NCBI GenBank assembly: GCA_023434025.1
Contig: JAEYTL010000005.1
Location: forward strand, 1 to 56,140
Origin: Bacteroidota bacterium
Lineage (GTDB): Bacteria > Bacteroidota > Bacteroidia > Flavobacteriales > Flavobacteriaceae
Length of the DNA: 56,140 bases
Direction of reading: 5' to 3'
Position numbers and translations under genes: made by a program. The notes beneath the pieces are model-generated. The model ran no database searches, had not been told where the DNA came from, and saw nothing but the letters and a program-made list of their open reading frames with translations. This document shows positions 6,067 through 16,714 of the stretch, one piece after another (position 1 is the first letter of the stretch; the number at the start of each line of letters is the position of its first letter).

Positions 6067-8364
6067 ATGCATAAAGACACAAAACGCAGAGAAGCTTTAT
6101 TATATCACGCTAAGCCGAATCCGGGAAAAATACAGGTGGTTCCCACAAAAAAATATGCCACGCAACGGGATTTGTCGCTGGCCTATTCACCCGGTGTGGC
6201 AGAGCCCTGCCTTGAAATAGCCAAAGAAGTGAATAATGTTTATAAATACACGGCCAAAGGAAATCTGGTTGCCGTTATTTCAAACGGAACAGCCGTTCTG
6301 GGTCTCGGAGATATCGGTCCGGAAGCTTCGAAACCCGTCATGGAAGGAAAAGCGTTACTGTTTAAAATTTTTGCTGATATTGATGTGTTTGATATTGAAG
6401 TGGGTACCAAAGATATCGATGCTTTTATCGAGACGGTCAAAAACATAGCACCTACGTTTGGAGGCATAAACCTGGAGGATATTAAGGCTCCCGAATCGTT
6501 TGAAATCGAACGTCGTCTCGTAGAAGAACTGAATATTCCGGTCATGCACGATGACCAGCACGGAACAGCCATCATCTCTTCTGCCGCTTTGATAAACGCA
6601 CTTGATCTGGCGGAAAAAAAAGCGGAGGATATAAAATTAGTGGTATCAGGAGCCGGCTCAGCTGCCCTGGCCTGCGTAAACCTGTATCTGCTGCTGGGGG
6701 TAAGGGTTGAGAACATCGTGATGTTTGACAGCAAAGGTATTTTGTTTAAAGGACGGGAAGATTTGTCGGAACTTCAGTTTAAATATGCAAACGGCAAACA
6801 GGGCGGAACATTACAGGAAGCCCTGATGGGAGCCGATATGTTTTTAGGGCTTTCGGCCGGTAATATTTTAACCCCCGAAATGCTGTTAAGCATGGCCGAT
6901 AATCCGATTGTTTTTGCCATGGCTAACCCGCAACCCGAGATAGATTATAATGTAGCAATCAATACCCGCAAAGATATCATCATGGCAACCGGTCGCTCAG
7001 ACCACCCGAACCAGGTAAACAATGTGCTTGGTTTTCCTTATATTTTCAGAGGAGCACTGGATGTCAGAGCAAGCAAAATAAATGAAGCCATGAAAATGGC
7101 AGCCGTTAAGGCATTGGCAGAGTTGGCCAAAATGCCCGTTCCGGAACAGGTAAATATTGCTTATGGCGAAACCAAACTGAATTTTGGCCGCGATTATATT
7201 ATACCCAAACCATTTGACCCGAGACTCATTACCATTGTGGCTCCGGCTGTAGCAAAAGCAGCGATGGAATCAGGAGTGGCCCAGAATCCGATAGCGGATT
7301 GGGAGAAATATGAAGAGGAACTGGCCGAACGTTTAGGTTCTGACAACAAAATGGTACGTTTGCTGGCTAACCGTGCCAAGACCGACCCTAAACGGATCGT
7401 TTTTGCCGAAGCCGATCACCTGGATGTACTGAAAGCAGCTCAGATTGTTATGGAAGAAGGTATCGGAAAACCCGTTTTGTTGGGGAATAAAGAAACCATT
7501 TTAGAGTTGAAGGAAGAAATTGGCTTTGATGCCGATGTGCCCATCCTTGATCCGAAAACCAAGGAAATGGATGAAAAAAGAATGCAGTATGCCCAATCGT
7601 TCTGGGAAGCCCGGAAAAGAAGGGGAATCACCTTGCTGGATGCCCAGAAATGGATGCGGGAACGCAACTATTTTGCGGCGATGATGGTGAATGAAGGTGA
7701 AGCAGATGCCTTGGTAACGGGTTATTCAAGAAGCTATCCTTCTACGGTTAAACCCATTATGCAATTAATTGACAAGGCACCGGGAGTGACCCGGATTGCC
7801 ACTACCAATATGATGATGACCAACCGGGGACCGATATTTTTCTCCGATACCGCCATCAATGTAGATCCTACCGCAGATGACCTGGCAAAGATTGCCCTGA
7901 TGACGGCAAAAACCGTTAAGATGTTCGGTATGCAACCGGTCATTGCCATGGTTTCCTATTCTAATTTTGGCTCTTCGGCCAGCCAAAGTGCGGAGAAAGT
8001 ACGTCAGGCAGTCGCTTACCTGCATAAATATTACCCGGATTTAATTGTAGATGGCGAAATTCAGTCTGATTTTGCTTTGAATCCCGAAATGCTGAAAGAT
8101 AAATTCCCTTTTTCAAAACTGGCCGGAAAAAAAGTAAATACACTTATTTTTCCAAACCTGGAAGCCGCCAATATTAATTATAAAATGCTGAAAGAGCTTT
8201 ACAAAGTAGATTCGGTAGGGCCTATTATATTAGGTTTAGACAAGCCGGTTCATATTTTTCAATTGGGAGCCAGTGTAGAAGAAATGGTCAACATGGCAGC
8301 CGTTGCCGTGGTTGATGCTCAGGAAAAAGAAAAGCGTTACAAGTCCTTAAAAGTGAGTTTTTAA
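6067..8364 (+). CDS. maeB: NADP-dependent malic enzyme with phosphotransacetylase-like domain
   Basis: A 765-residue MaeB-type fusion. The N-terminal malic enzyme part (about 1-425) shows SLAYSPGVAEPCLEI, the metal/substrate motif DDQHGTA and a nucleotide-binding VSGAGSAALACVNL. The C-terminal part (about 430-765) is homologous to phosphate acetyltransferase, in these fusions usually a regulatory, non-catalytic module binding acetyl-CoA. It decarboxylates malate to pyruvate in the cytoplasm and supplies NADPH. The length is normal for the family. The ATG at 6067 is chosen because homologues begin close to this MHKDTKRREALLYH stretch. It is followed by ruvA and sprA, the usual order in Flavobacterium, with a new promoter in the 80-nt gap. 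Confidence 0.95.
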   Translation: MHKDTKRREALLYHAKPNPGKIQVVPTKKYATQRDLSLAYSPGVAEPCLEIAKEVNNVYKYTAKGNLVAVISNGTAVLGLGDIGPEASKPVMEGKALLFKIFADIDVFDIEVGTKDIDAFIETVKNIAPTFGGINLEDIKAPESFEIERRLVEELNIPVMHDDQHGTAIISSAALINALDLAEKKAEDIKLVVSGAGSAALACVNLYLLLGVRVENIVMFDSKGILFKGREDLSELQFKYANGKQGGTLQEALMGADMFLGLSAGNILTPEMLLSMADNPIVFAMANPQPEIDYNVAINTRKDIIMATGRSDHPNQVNNVLGFPYIFRGALDVRASKINEAMKMAAVKALAELAKMPVPEQVNIAYGETKLNFGRDYIIPKPFDPRLITIVAPAVAKAAMESGVAQNPIADWEKYEEELAERLGSDNKMVRLLANRAKTDPKRIVFAEADHLDVLKAAQIVMEEGIGKPVLLGNKETILELKEEIGFDADVPILDPKTKEMDEKRMQYAQSFWEARKRRGITLLDAQKWMRERNYFAAMMVNEGEADALVTGYSRSYPSTVKPIMQLIDKAPGVTRIATTNMMMTNRGPIFFSDTAINVDPTADDLAKIALMTAKTVKMFGMQPVIAMVSYSNFGSSASQSAEKVRQAVAYLHKYYPDLIVDGEIQSDFALNPEMLKDKFPFSKLAGKKVNTLIFPNLEAANINYKMLKELYKVDSVGPIILGLDKPVHIFQLGASVEEMVNMAAVAVVDAQEKEKRYKSLKVSF

Positions 8365-8395
8365 CTAAATTTTTGGTTATTAATCGTTTTGTTGG

Positions 8396-8424
8396 TTGAT
8401 AATTAAAGATTTTTGTTACATTTG
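8396..8424 (+). promoter_or_regulatory. Promoter of ruvA-sprA
   Basis: TTG at 8396-8398, an 18-nt spacer and TACATTTG at 8417-8424 fit the Flavobacterium consensus TTG-N17-23-TAnnTTTG. The expected start near 8431 gives a short leader before the ruvA ATG at 8445. Confidence 0.6.
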
Positions 8425-8444
8425 AAAACTAACTTAAGGCATTC

Positions 8445-9026
8445 ATGATCGCTCACATTCAAGGTCGTTTGGTGGAGAAAACACCTACCGATGTAGTTAT
8501 TGACTGCAACGGGGTGGGGTATCATCTTCACATCTCACTGCATACTTTTTCGCTTATTCCGAATTCAGAAAATGTAAAGTTGTTTACGTATCTTCAGATT
8601 AAGGAAGATGCACACACGCTGTTTGGTTTTGTTGAAAAATCAGAACGGGAGATTTTCAAATTGTTACTGTCTGTTTCGGGAATAGGAGCCGGTATTGCCC
8701 GAACAATGCTGTCTTCTATGGAACCCAGACAAATTTTACAGGCGATTGCTTCGGGTGATGTACAGACCATTCAATCCATCAAAGGAATCGGAGCCAAAAC
8801 GGCACAACGGGCGATTCTGGATTTAAAGGAAAAAGTGTTAAAGGTGTATGATTTAGATGAAGTTTCGATGTCTTTAAACAATACAAATAAAGATGAAGCG
8901 TTATCTGCTTTGGAGGTTTTGGGCTTTAACAAAAAATTGGCAGAAAAAGTAGTGGAAAAAATTGTTAAGGATAACCCGGATGCCAGCGTTGAATCAATCA
9001 TTAAACAAGCATTAAAAAATTTATAA
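8445..9026 (+). CDS. ruvA: Holliday junction branch migration protein RuvA
   Basis: This 193-residue protein has the three RuvA domains: the OB-fold (about 1-62, MIAHIQGRLVEKTPTDVVIDCNGVGYHL), the double helix-hairpin-helix region (about 68-140) with SVSGIGAGIAR and SIKGIGAKTAQRAILDLK, and the RuvB-binding three-helix domain (about 148-193). It binds four-way junctions as a tetramer and directs RuvB during recombination repair. Its stop is 3 nt before sprA, so the two are probably co-transcribed, as in other Flavobacteria. Complete, with nothing unusual. Confidence 0.96.
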   Translation: MIAHIQGRLVEKTPTDVVIDCNGVGYHLHISLHTFSLIPNSENVKLFTYLQIKEDAHTLFGFVEKSEREIFKLLLSVSGIGAGIARTMLSSMEPRQILQAIASGDVQTIQSIKGIGAKTAQRAILDLKEKVLKVYDLDEVSMSLNNTNKDEALSALEVLGFNKKLAEKVVEKIVKDNPDASVESIIKQALKNL

Positions 9027-9029
9027 TTC

Positions 9030-12000
9030 TTGAAAACTACGTATAATTTTAATTTTGTTGTGTCAGGGAAAGTCTGCTTTTTTTGGCTCATTTTTCTGAT
9101 AAGTTTCACCGCATTTTCTCAGGAAGATGAAAATGAAACCCCAAAAGATTCAGTAGGATACAATACCGGTAAAGTAGAGTTGAACAATCCGCCGAGCATT
9201 GTTTCTGCCTATACGTATGACCCGGTTACTGACCGCTATATCTACAACAGTAAAATAGGAGAATTTAACATCAATTATCCCGTAATTCTTACGCCTAAAG
9301 AATACGAAGAGTTAGTGCTCCGCGAGTCGATGCGTAATTATTTTAAACAAAAATTAGACGCAATTGACGGCAAAAAAGAAGGCTCAGAAGACGGTAAAAA
9401 AGATTTGTTGCCGCGTTATTACGTGAATTCCGGTTTTTTTGAAACCATTTTCGGAAGCAACACCATCGATGTTCAGCCGCGGGGATCTGTAGAAATGGAT
9501 CTGGGCGTGCGTTATACCAAGCAGGATAATCCGTCTTTTTCGCCCAGAAACAGAACCACCACTACCTTTGACTTTGATCAGCGGATAAACATGAGCTTAA
9601 CCGGAAAAGTAGGGACAAGATTAAATGTGAATGCCAATTATGATACCCAATCTACCTTTGCTTTTCAAAATTTAATCAAGTTAGAATACGCCCCGGAAGA
9701 GGATGCTATCCTGCAAAAATTAGAGGTAGGTAACGTAAGTATGCCGCTTAATAATACATTAATCCGCGGTGCCCAGAGTTTATTCGGGGTAAAAGCACAG
9801 TTGCAGTTCGGGCGTACAACCATTACAGGAGTGTTTTCCGAACAAAAATCGCAGACGCGATCGGTAACCGCAGAAGGGGGCGGAACGGTGCAGGATTTTC
9901 AGATGTTTGCGTTGGATTATGATGCAGACAGGCACTTTTTCCTTTCGCAATACTTCAGAAGCCGCTATGATGCTTCCTTACGGCAATACCCCATGATTGA
10001 CAGCCGTGTGCAGATTACGCGGATTGAAGTCTGGATAACAAACCGTCAGAACAGAATAAACACTTCGCCGGACGGGAATAACCTGCGTAATATTATTGCC
10101 ATTCAGGATTTGGGTGAAGCTCAGTTACCGGGACTTACCGATGCTGAGGTTGTGGGAATTAACCCGGTTCCGGCCGGTTTCTTTAATGTGATTGCCAACA
10201 CACCTTCCCGGAATGCAAATAATGACTTTGACCCTGCTCTGATTCAAACCGGAGGCGGTTTGTTGAGACCTCAGATCAGGGAAATCATAACCTCTAATGA
10301 AGGCTTTAATTTTAATGCCGTGGAAGGGCTGGACTACTCCAAGCTGGAGAATGCCCGAAAGCTGACGCCTAACGAGTTTACGTATCACCCGCAACTGGGT
10401 TATATTTCGTTACAGCAAAAACTGGCCAATGACGAAGTTATTGCGGTAGCCTATCAATATACGATAGGAGACGATGTGTATCAGGTAGGGGAGTTTGGAA
10501 ATGACGGGGTTGAATCTACCGTGGTAGATCCGGGAACCAATATTCCGGTCACGCAGTGCCTGATCCTGAAAATGTTAAAGAGTAACCTGACCAATGTGGA
10601 TAAACCTATCTGGAACCTGATGATGAAAAATATCTATCAGATTCCGGGAGCTTTTCAGTTATCTCAGGAAGACTTCAGGTTTAATATCCTTTATTCAGAT
10701 CCATCGCCGTTAAATTATATTACTTTAACCAGTCCGTTGCCGTCGCCGGAAGATGATGTTTCGGAAACGCCGCTACTCAGGGTTTTTAATGTTGACCGCT
10801 TGAATTATACCAATGACCCACAGCCGGGAGGAGACGGTTTTTATGATTTTATACCCGGTTTAACTGTTGATACCCAGAGCGGACGATTGATTTTTACAAC
10901 CGTAGAACCTTTCGGGAAGCATTTGTTTGATAAATTAAAGTCAAACCCGGGTGAGGATTACAACAACACGGTTTCGGGCTATAATGCCAATCAGAATAAA
11001 TACGTTTACCGCAGCATGTACCGCAGTACGCAGGCAGCGGCACTACAGGACAGTGAAAAAAATAAATTCTTGCTTCGCGGCCGCTACAAATCAACCGGTG
11101 GAGACGGAATTCCGATTGGTGCTTTTAATGTGCCCAGAGGCTCCGTTGTGGTCACTGCCGGAGGCCGTACACTGGCAGAAGGAATAGACTACACTGTAAA
11201 CTACCAGTTGGGAAGGGTAAGGATTTTAGACCCGTCACTACAGGCTTCGGGAACCCCAATTAATATTTCGGTAGAGAACAATTCCGTTTTTGGTCAGCAA
11301 ACCAGACGCTTTATGGGGGTAAATGTGGATCACAAGTTTTCTGATAAATTCCAGATCGGGGCAACGTATCTGCGGATGACCGAAAGACCGTTTACTCAAA
11401 AATCAAGCTTTGGTCAGGAATCAGTGAATAACTCTATTTTCGGGTTCAACGGTAACTATTCAACAGAACTTCCGTTCCTGACACGATTGGTGAACAAATT
11501 GCCTAATATTGACACAGACGTGCCGTCTAATATCTCCGTACGAGGAGAAGTTGCCTTTTTAAAACCGGATACGCCGAAGGCAGATAATTTTGACGGAGAG
11601 TCAACCCTGTATGTAGATGATTTTGAAGGTTCGCAAACCACCATCGATATGAAGTCGCCGCTGGCCTGGAGCCTGTCGAGCGTACCGCTTAACAATAATG
11701 AAAGCACATATAATTTTGGTGAAACACTCACCGGAAGAAGCACCGGATACAAACGGGCCAAACTGGCCTGGTACACGGTTGATCCGATTTTTTACACCAG
11801 CCAGAGACCCAACAGTATTTCTGACGAAGAAATGGCTTTGAACAGAACGAGACGGATTTTTATCAACGAAATTTTTCCGGTTACAGACATCGCCCAAGGA
11901 CAACAAACGGTTATCAATACGTTAGATTTAACTTATTTTCCTACCGAGAGGGGACCGTATAACTATAATCCGGATACAACACTTGATAATACATTGCCTA

Positions 12001-15000
12001 ATCCGGAAACAAATTTTGGCGGAATTATGCGGGCCATTAACTCAACCAATTTTGAACAGGGGAATGTGGAATATATCCAGTTCTGGATGATGGATCCTTA
12101 TTACGGAACCAACGAATTTAATCCGTCAAATACCGGAGAGATTTACCTTAACCTCGGGGAAATTTCGGAAGATGTTTTGAAAGACGGAAGAAAACAATAC
12201 GAAAACGGTTTGCCCGGCGTAGGTTCAACACAACCTACTATTCCGACTTTTTGGGGTAAAGTTCCGGCTTCGCAATCATTAATTTATGCTTTTGACACAG
12301 AAGACGGCAACAGAGCCCTTCAGGATGTTGGTTTAGACGGGGTAAATGATGCCGAAGAAGCACAACTGGAAGGGTTGGCACCACAGTTTTTGTCTTTTGA
12401 AGACCCGGCAGCCGATAATTACCGCTTCTATTTAGATGCTACCGGTAATGTTATTGAACGGTATAAGAACTACAACGGTCTGGAACGTAACTCACCGGTG
12501 AGTGTGTCGGATAATAACCGCGGAAATTCAACACTGCCTGATGCGGAAGATATCAACAGGGATAATACGATGAATACGATTAATGCTTATTTTGAGTATA
12601 AAATCGAGGTGTCTCCAAACATGAGCGTCGGACAAAATTTTATCACAGATATTGTTCCGGTAGCGGCCACTCCGCCAAGCAGCAGTGGTCCCGGTCTGCC
12701 GGAAGCAAGATGGTTGCAGTTTAAAATTCCGGTGTCCCAGTTTCAAAACAGAATCGGTAGTATTTCCGATTTTCGTTCTATTCGCTTTATGAGAATGTTC
12801 ATGACCGGATTTACGGAGGAAATAACGGTGCGTTTTGGCGTTTTAGAACTGGTTCGCGGGGAATGGCGACGATACCTGGGCTCATTAGACCCCAATGAAA
12901 CAGCAGCAGAAGATGAAGACGACAACACTTCTTTTGATGTGCAGTCGGTTAATATTCAGGAAAACAGCAACAGAACCCCGATACGATATGTTATGCCACC
13001 CGGTGTGCAGAGAGAACAGTTGTTTAACAACAATACGGTGATTAACCAGAACGAACAATCACTTTCACTCAGAGTAGCCAAAAAGAACACAAGCCTTCCG
13101 GGAGGATTGGAGCCCCAGGATTCCAGAGCCGTTTTCAAGAATCTGGAAGTGGATATGCGTCAGTTTGAAAAGTTAAAAATGTTTGTTCATGCCGAAGCAA
13201 TTGAAAGCAATGTTGATGCAGACAGGCTTTTGGATGATGAAATGGTTGCTTTTATCCGTTTCGGAAACGATTTTACGCAGAATTTCTACCAGGTGGAAAT
13301 TCCGCTAAAAGTTACGCCGCACGGCTCTACCGTGCCGGAAGAAGTTTGGCCTGAGGCCAATCAGATTGATCTGAAACTGGCCTTGCTCACGCAATTGAAG
13401 ATTTTAGCCATCAACGGTGCTAATCCGAATCCGGATGAGATTTATTTTCAGGATGAAGATCAGTTAGATCCCTCGGCTGCTTCAAAACCCAATAAACTCC
13501 GTTTGGGAATAAAAGGTAATCCAAATTTTGGATTGGTCAGAACGTTGATGATCGGTTTAAGAAACGCCAAAACCGGTCAGGTTGAGTTAGAAAGCGTCCG
13601 TGGAGAAGTCTGGTTTAACGAATTGCGTGTGGCCGGATTAAAGAACAAAGGTGGTTTTGCCGCTATTTTGAATGTAGATGCCAATGCTGCCGATTTTGCC
13701 ACTGTTTCGGCTACCGGTAGAATGAGCACCATCGGTTTTGGAGCATTAGAGCAGGGGGTGAACGAACGAAGCCGTGAAGACATGCAGCAGTATGACATTG
13801 TTACCAACATAAACGTTGGCCAGCTGTTGCCTAAAAAATGGGGTGTTACCTTACCGTTTAATTATGCCATAGGCGAGCAGACCATCACGCCGGAATATGA
13901 TCCGTTTAATCAGGATATCAGGCTGGAGCAATTGATGGATATCACCACAGATGCAGCTGAACGTGAAAATATAGAGAAAAGGGCAATCGATTATACAAAA
14001 CGGAAAAGTATCAATTTTATAGGGGTCAGAAAAGAAAGAGGACCGGAACAGAAAGCCCGTTTTTATGATGTGGAAAATTTAACCCTTTCGCATTCGTTCA
14101 ATGAAGTGGAAAAACACAACTATGAAATAGAAGATTTTATTGACCAGCAGACCAGAACGGCTGTTGATTATACGCATGCTTTTCAGAACAAACCGGTAGA
14201 ACCGCTCAAAAATAATAAGCTGATGAAGAAATCACAATACTGGAAATTATTGAGTGACTTCAATTTTAACTACCTGCCTTCCAACATCAATTTCAGTTCT
14301 AATATAATCAGACAGTTTAACCGTCAGCAGTTCAGACAGGTAGAAGTGGAAGGAATTCCGCTGGCCGCCTTGTACAGAAGAAATTACTTGTTTAACTACC
14401 AGTATGGATTCAATTTTAATTTAACCAAATCACTGAAACTGAATTATACGGCTAACAGAAGTAACATTGTCAGAAATTATTTTGACGAAGAAGGTTTTCC
14501 GGACGAACAAAACAGAATTTTTGACGATTACTGGAATGTGGGAACACCTGATCAGCACAATCAGCAGTTTGTACTGAATTATGATCTGCCGTTGAATAAA
14601 TTGCCGTTTTTAAGTTTCCTGAAATCCAATTACTCCTATACAGGTACTTACAGCTGGCTGCGTTCTTCAGATGCTTTGGCAACATTTGAAACAGAAGACG
14701 GATTTGTCTTTGATCTGGGGAATACCATTCAAAATTCAGGTTCACACCGGTTGAATGCCACCTTGAATATGGATATGTTTTATAAATACATCGGTTTAAC
14801 AAAAGGCCCCAAAAAACCGGCAGCCCAGCCAAAGCCGGCAGCCCCTAAACCCGGAGAAAAAATTGTAAGTACCAGACAAACTCCGCAGGCACAAGGGAAT
14901 GTTTTTCTGGATGGCTTAATAGGGGTGGTTACCAGTGTAAAAAACATCCAGATCAATTATACGCAAAATGAAGGAACGGTGTTGCCAGGATATACACAGT

Positions 15001-16262
15001 CGTTAGGATTTTTCGGTTCTTCGAAACCAACCACCGGATTCGTGTTCGGTCTTCAGGACGACGTGCGGTATGAAGCGGCCCGAAGAGGATGGCTGACGAT
15101 CTACCCGGAGTATAACCAGAATTTTACACAGGTTGTCACAAAACAATTAAATGCGACAGCAAAGATTGATTTGTTTCCTGATTTTACAATAGATTTGACG
15201 GCAGACAGAAATTATATGGAGAATTTTACGGAGCAGTATGATGTGGAAAACGGGATTTATAATCCCAGATCGCCCTATACAACAGGTAACTTCTCGATCT
15301 CAACGGTTTTAATTAAAACATCGTTCAAGAAAAGTGATGAGTTTGCTTCAGATGCTTTTCAGGAATTCAGAGATAACCGGTTGGAAGTTGCCAATCGTTT
15401 GGCAGCACAGTATTATGTGGGTGAAATTCCAAGGATAACCGATCCTGCCAACCCGAACTTCGGGTTTCCGGTTGGTTTCGGACGAAACAGCCAGGCGGTT
15501 TTAATACCGTCCTTTTTAGCCGCTTATTCCGGAAAAGAGTCCGGAGGTGTTTCGTTAAGTGCTTTCAGAGATATCCCGCTTCCGAACTGGACAGTAAAAT
15601 ACAGCGGACTGATGCGGTATAAGTTTTTTAAAGACCGGTTTAAACGTTTTTCTTTACAGCATAGTTACAAAGCAGCTTATACCATTAATTCTTTCCGGTC
15701 TAATTTTGAGTATGAACAAAATCCGAATCAGCTTGACCAGGGAGGCAACTTTTACAATAAAACTCTTGTTCAGAATGTTAACTTAGTGGAGCAATTCAAT
15801 CCATTGATCCGGGTAGATTTTGAAATGCAGAATTCCTTTAAGTTTTTGGCTGAAATGAAGAAGGACAGGGCCTTGTCAATGAGTTTTGACAACAACCTGC
15901 TGACAGAGGTTCAGGGGCTGGAGTATGTGTTAGGTCTTGGTTTCCGTTTTAAAGATGTTACTTTTACATCAGCTTTAGCGGATAATCCGCAGGGCATAAT
16001 CAAGAGTGATATAAACATCAGAACCGATTTTTCGTTCAGGGACAACAAAACGATTGTGCGTTATTTGGATTATGATAACAACCAGTTGTCCGGAGGACAA
16101 AATATCTGGTCGGCAAAATTAACGGCAGATTATTCGTTCAGTAAAAACCTCACGGCTATTTTCTACTATGACCATACGTTTTCCAAAGCAGTAATTTCCA
16201 CGGCTTTCCCGTTAACAAATATAAGAGCCGGATTTACCCTGCGTTATAACTTTGGAAATTAA
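9030..16262 (+). CDS. sprA: Type IX secretion translocon / gliding protein SprA
   Basis: A giant 2,410-residue outer-membrane protein, about the length known for SprA/Sov. SprA is the very large beta-barrel pore of the type IX secretion system in the outer membrane and is needed for export of the SprB adhesin and for gliding. The start is a TTG at 9030, 3 nt after ruvA; it gives a classic signal peptide (about 1-31, hydrophobic VCFFWLIFLISFTAFSQ). Extended, aromatic-rich alternating strands fill the sequence, with a cell-surface DNFDGESTLYVDDFEGSQT motif near 850, a Pro/Ala/Lys linker near 1,925-1,945 and a barrel ending in a phenylalanine-rich RAGFTLRYNFGN. The frame is intact. Known partners (PorV, peptidyl-prolyl isomerase, plug) are not encoded here. 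Fusion with another gene is not seen. Confidence 0.97.
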   Translation: MKTTYNFNFVVSGKVCFFWLIFLISFTAFSQEDENETPKDSVGYNTGKVELNNPPSIVSAYTYDPVTDRYIYNSKIGEFNINYPVILTPKEYEELVLRESMRNYFKQKLDAIDGKKEGSEDGKKDLLPRYYVNSGFFETIFGSNTIDVQPRGSVEMDLGVRYTKQDNPSFSPRNRTTTTFDFDQRINMSLTGKVGTRLNVNANYDTQSTFAFQNLIKLEYAPEEDAILQKLEVGNVSMPLNNTLIRGAQSLFGVKAQLQFGRTTITGVFSEQKSQTRSVTAEGGGTVQDFQMFALDYDADRHFFLSQYFRSRYDASLRQYPMIDSRVQITRIEVWITNRQNRINTSPDGNNLRNIIAIQDLGEAQLPGLTDAEVVGINPVPAGFFNVIANTPSRNANNDFDPALIQTGGGLLRPQIREIITSNEGFNFNAVEGLDYSKLENARKLTPNEFTYHPQLGYISLQQKLANDEVIAVAYQYTIGDDVYQVGEFGNDGVESTVVDPGTNIPVTQCLILKMLKSNLTNVDKPIWNLMMKNIYQIPGAFQLSQEDFRFNILYSDPSPLNYITLTSPLPSPEDDVSETPLLRVFNVDRLNYTNDPQPGGDGFYDFIPGLTVDTQSGRLIFTTVEPFGKHLFDKLKSNPGEDYNNTVSGYNANQNKYVYRSMYRSTQAAALQDSEKNKFLLRGRYKSTGGDGIPIGAFNVPRGSVVVTAGGRTLAEGIDYTVNYQLGRVRILDPSLQASGTPINISVENNSVFGQQTRRFMGVNVDHKFSDKFQIGATYLRMTERPFTQKSSFGQESVNNSIFGFNGNYSTELPFLTRLVNKLPNIDTDVPSNISVRGEVAFLKPDTPKADNFDGESTLYVDDFEGSQTTIDMKSPLAWSLSSVPLNNNESTYNFGETLTGRSTGYKRAKLAWYTVDPIFYTSQRPNSISDEEMALNRTRRIFINEIFPVTDIAQGQQTVINTLDLTYFPTERGPYNYNPDTTLDNTLPNPETNFGGIMRAINSTNFEQGNVEYIQFWMMDPYYGTNEFNPSNTGEIYLNLGEISEDVLKDGRKQYENGLPGVGSTQPTIPTFWGKVPASQSLIYAFDTEDGNRALQDVGLDGVNDAEEAQLEGLAPQFLSFEDPAADNYRFYLDATGNVIERYKNYNGLERNSPVSVSDNNRGNSTLPDAEDINRDNTMNTINAYFEYKIEVSPNMSVGQNFITDIVPVAATPPSSSGPGLPEARWLQFKIPVSQFQNRIGSISDFRSIRFMRMFMTGFTEEITVRFGVLELVRGEWRRYLGSLDPNETAAEDEDDNTSFDVQSVNIQENSNRTPIRYVMPPGVQREQLFNNNTVINQNEQSLSLRVAKKNTSLPGGLEPQDSRAVFKNLEVDMRQFEKLKMFVHAEAIESNVDADRLLDDEMVAFIRFGNDFTQNFYQVEIPLKVTPHGSTVPEEVWPEANQIDLKLALLTQLKILAINGANPNPDEIYFQDEDQLDPSAASKPNKLRLGIKGNPNFGLVRTLMIGLRNAKTGQVELESVRGEVWFNELRVAGLKNKGGFAAILNVDANAADFATVSATGRMSTIGFGALEQGVNERSREDMQQYDIVTNINVGQLLPKKWGVTLPFNYAIGEQTITPEYDPFNQDIRLEQLMDITTDAAERENIEKRAIDYTKRKSINFIGVRKERGPEQKARFYDVENLTLSHSFNEVEKHNYEIEDFIDQQTRTAVDYTHAFQNKPVEPLKNNKLMKKSQYWKLLSDFNFNYLPSNINFSSNIIRQFNRQQFRQVEVEGIPLAALYRRNYLFNYQYGFNFNLTKSLKLNYTANRSNIVRNYFDEEGFPDEQNRIFDDYWNVGTPDQHNQQFVLNYDLPLNKLPFLSFLKSNYSYTGTYSWLRSSDALATFETEDGFVFDLGNTIQNSGSHRLNATLNMDMFYKYIGLTKGPKKPAAQPKPAAPKPGEKIVSTRQTPQAQGNVFLDGLIGVVTSVKNIQINYTQNEGTVLPGYTQSLGFFGSSKPTTGFVFGLQDDVRYEAARRGWLTIYPEYNQNFTQVVTKQLNATAKIDLFPDFTIDLTADRNYMENFTEQYDVENGIYNPRSPYTTGNFSISTVLIKTSFKKSDEFASDAFQEFRDNRLEVANRLAAQYYVGEIPRITDPANPNFGFPVGFGRNSQAVLIPSFLAAYSGKESGGVSLSAFRDIPLPNWTVKYSGLMRYKFFKDRFKRFSLQHSYKAAYTINSFRSNFEYEQNPNQLDQGGNFYNKTLVQNVNLVEQFNPLIRVDFEMQNSFKFLAEMKKDRALSMSFDNNLLTEVQGLEYVLGLGFRFKDVTFTSALADNPQGIIKSDINIRTDFSFRDNKTIVRYLDYDNNQLSGGQNIWSAKLTADYSFSKNLTAIFYYDHTFSKAVISTAFPLTNIRAGFTLRYNFGN

Positions 16263-16307
16263 CAGAAAAATTAATTGAAAAATAGTTTAAAATAAACGCA
16301 TAAAAAT

Positions 16308-16315
16308 TACATTTG
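16308..16315 (+). promoter_or_regulatory. -7 element for gcvH
   Basis: TACATTTG matches TAnnTTTG, 18 nt before the gcvH ATG (16334). The nearest TTG lies 30 nt upstream, too far for a standard -33 box. Confidence 0.4.
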
Positions 16316-16333
16316 TAAAAACAATTTACAATA

Positions 16334-16714
16334 ATGAATATACCATCAAATTTAAAGTACACAAAAGACCATGAGTGGGTTAGTCTGGAAGGTGATATTG
16401 CCACAGTAGGCATCACGGATTTTGCCCAAAAGGAATTAGGCGATATTGTTTATGTAGAAGTGGAAACCCTTGATCAGACATTAGGCAAAGATGATGTTTT
16501 TGGAACAGTAGAGGCTGTAAAAACCGTTTCGGATTTATTTCTGCCCATGGCTGGAGAAATCATTGAGTTTAACGAGGGGCTTGAGGTTAAACCCGAGAAT
16601 GTTAATACAGACCCCTACGGAACAGGCTGGATGATAAAAGTTAAAGTTTCTGACCCAAGCGATTTTGACGGCTTGTTAACCAGCGAGGCCTATAAAGAGC
16701 TGATAGGTGCATAA
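16334..16714 (+). CDS. gcvH: Glycine cleavage system H protein
   Basis: A 126-residue lipoyl carrier of the glycine cleavage system, which shuttles the aminomethyl group between the P, T and L proteins. The lipoyl attachment motif GTVEAVKTVSDL holds K63, and the N-terminal KYTKDHEWV and C-terminal PYGTGWMIKVK are typical. Normal length. The other gcv genes are not in this window. The next gene starts within its last codons (8-nt overlap), so the two are translationally coupled. Position right after sprA is conserved among Flavobacteria and has no evident functional meaning. Confidence 0.97.
   Translation: MNIPSNLKYTKDHEWVSLEGDIATVGITDFAQKELGDIVYVEVETLDQTLGKDDVFGTVEAVKTVSDLFLPMAGEIIEFNEGLEVKPENVNTDPYGTGWMIKVKVSDPSDFDGLLTSEAYKELIGA

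Noticed and set aside
6005..6220. A 71-residue frame overlapping the maeB start
   Set aside because: It runs in another frame over the conserved malic enzyme N-terminus and includes the promoter region; no coding character of its own.
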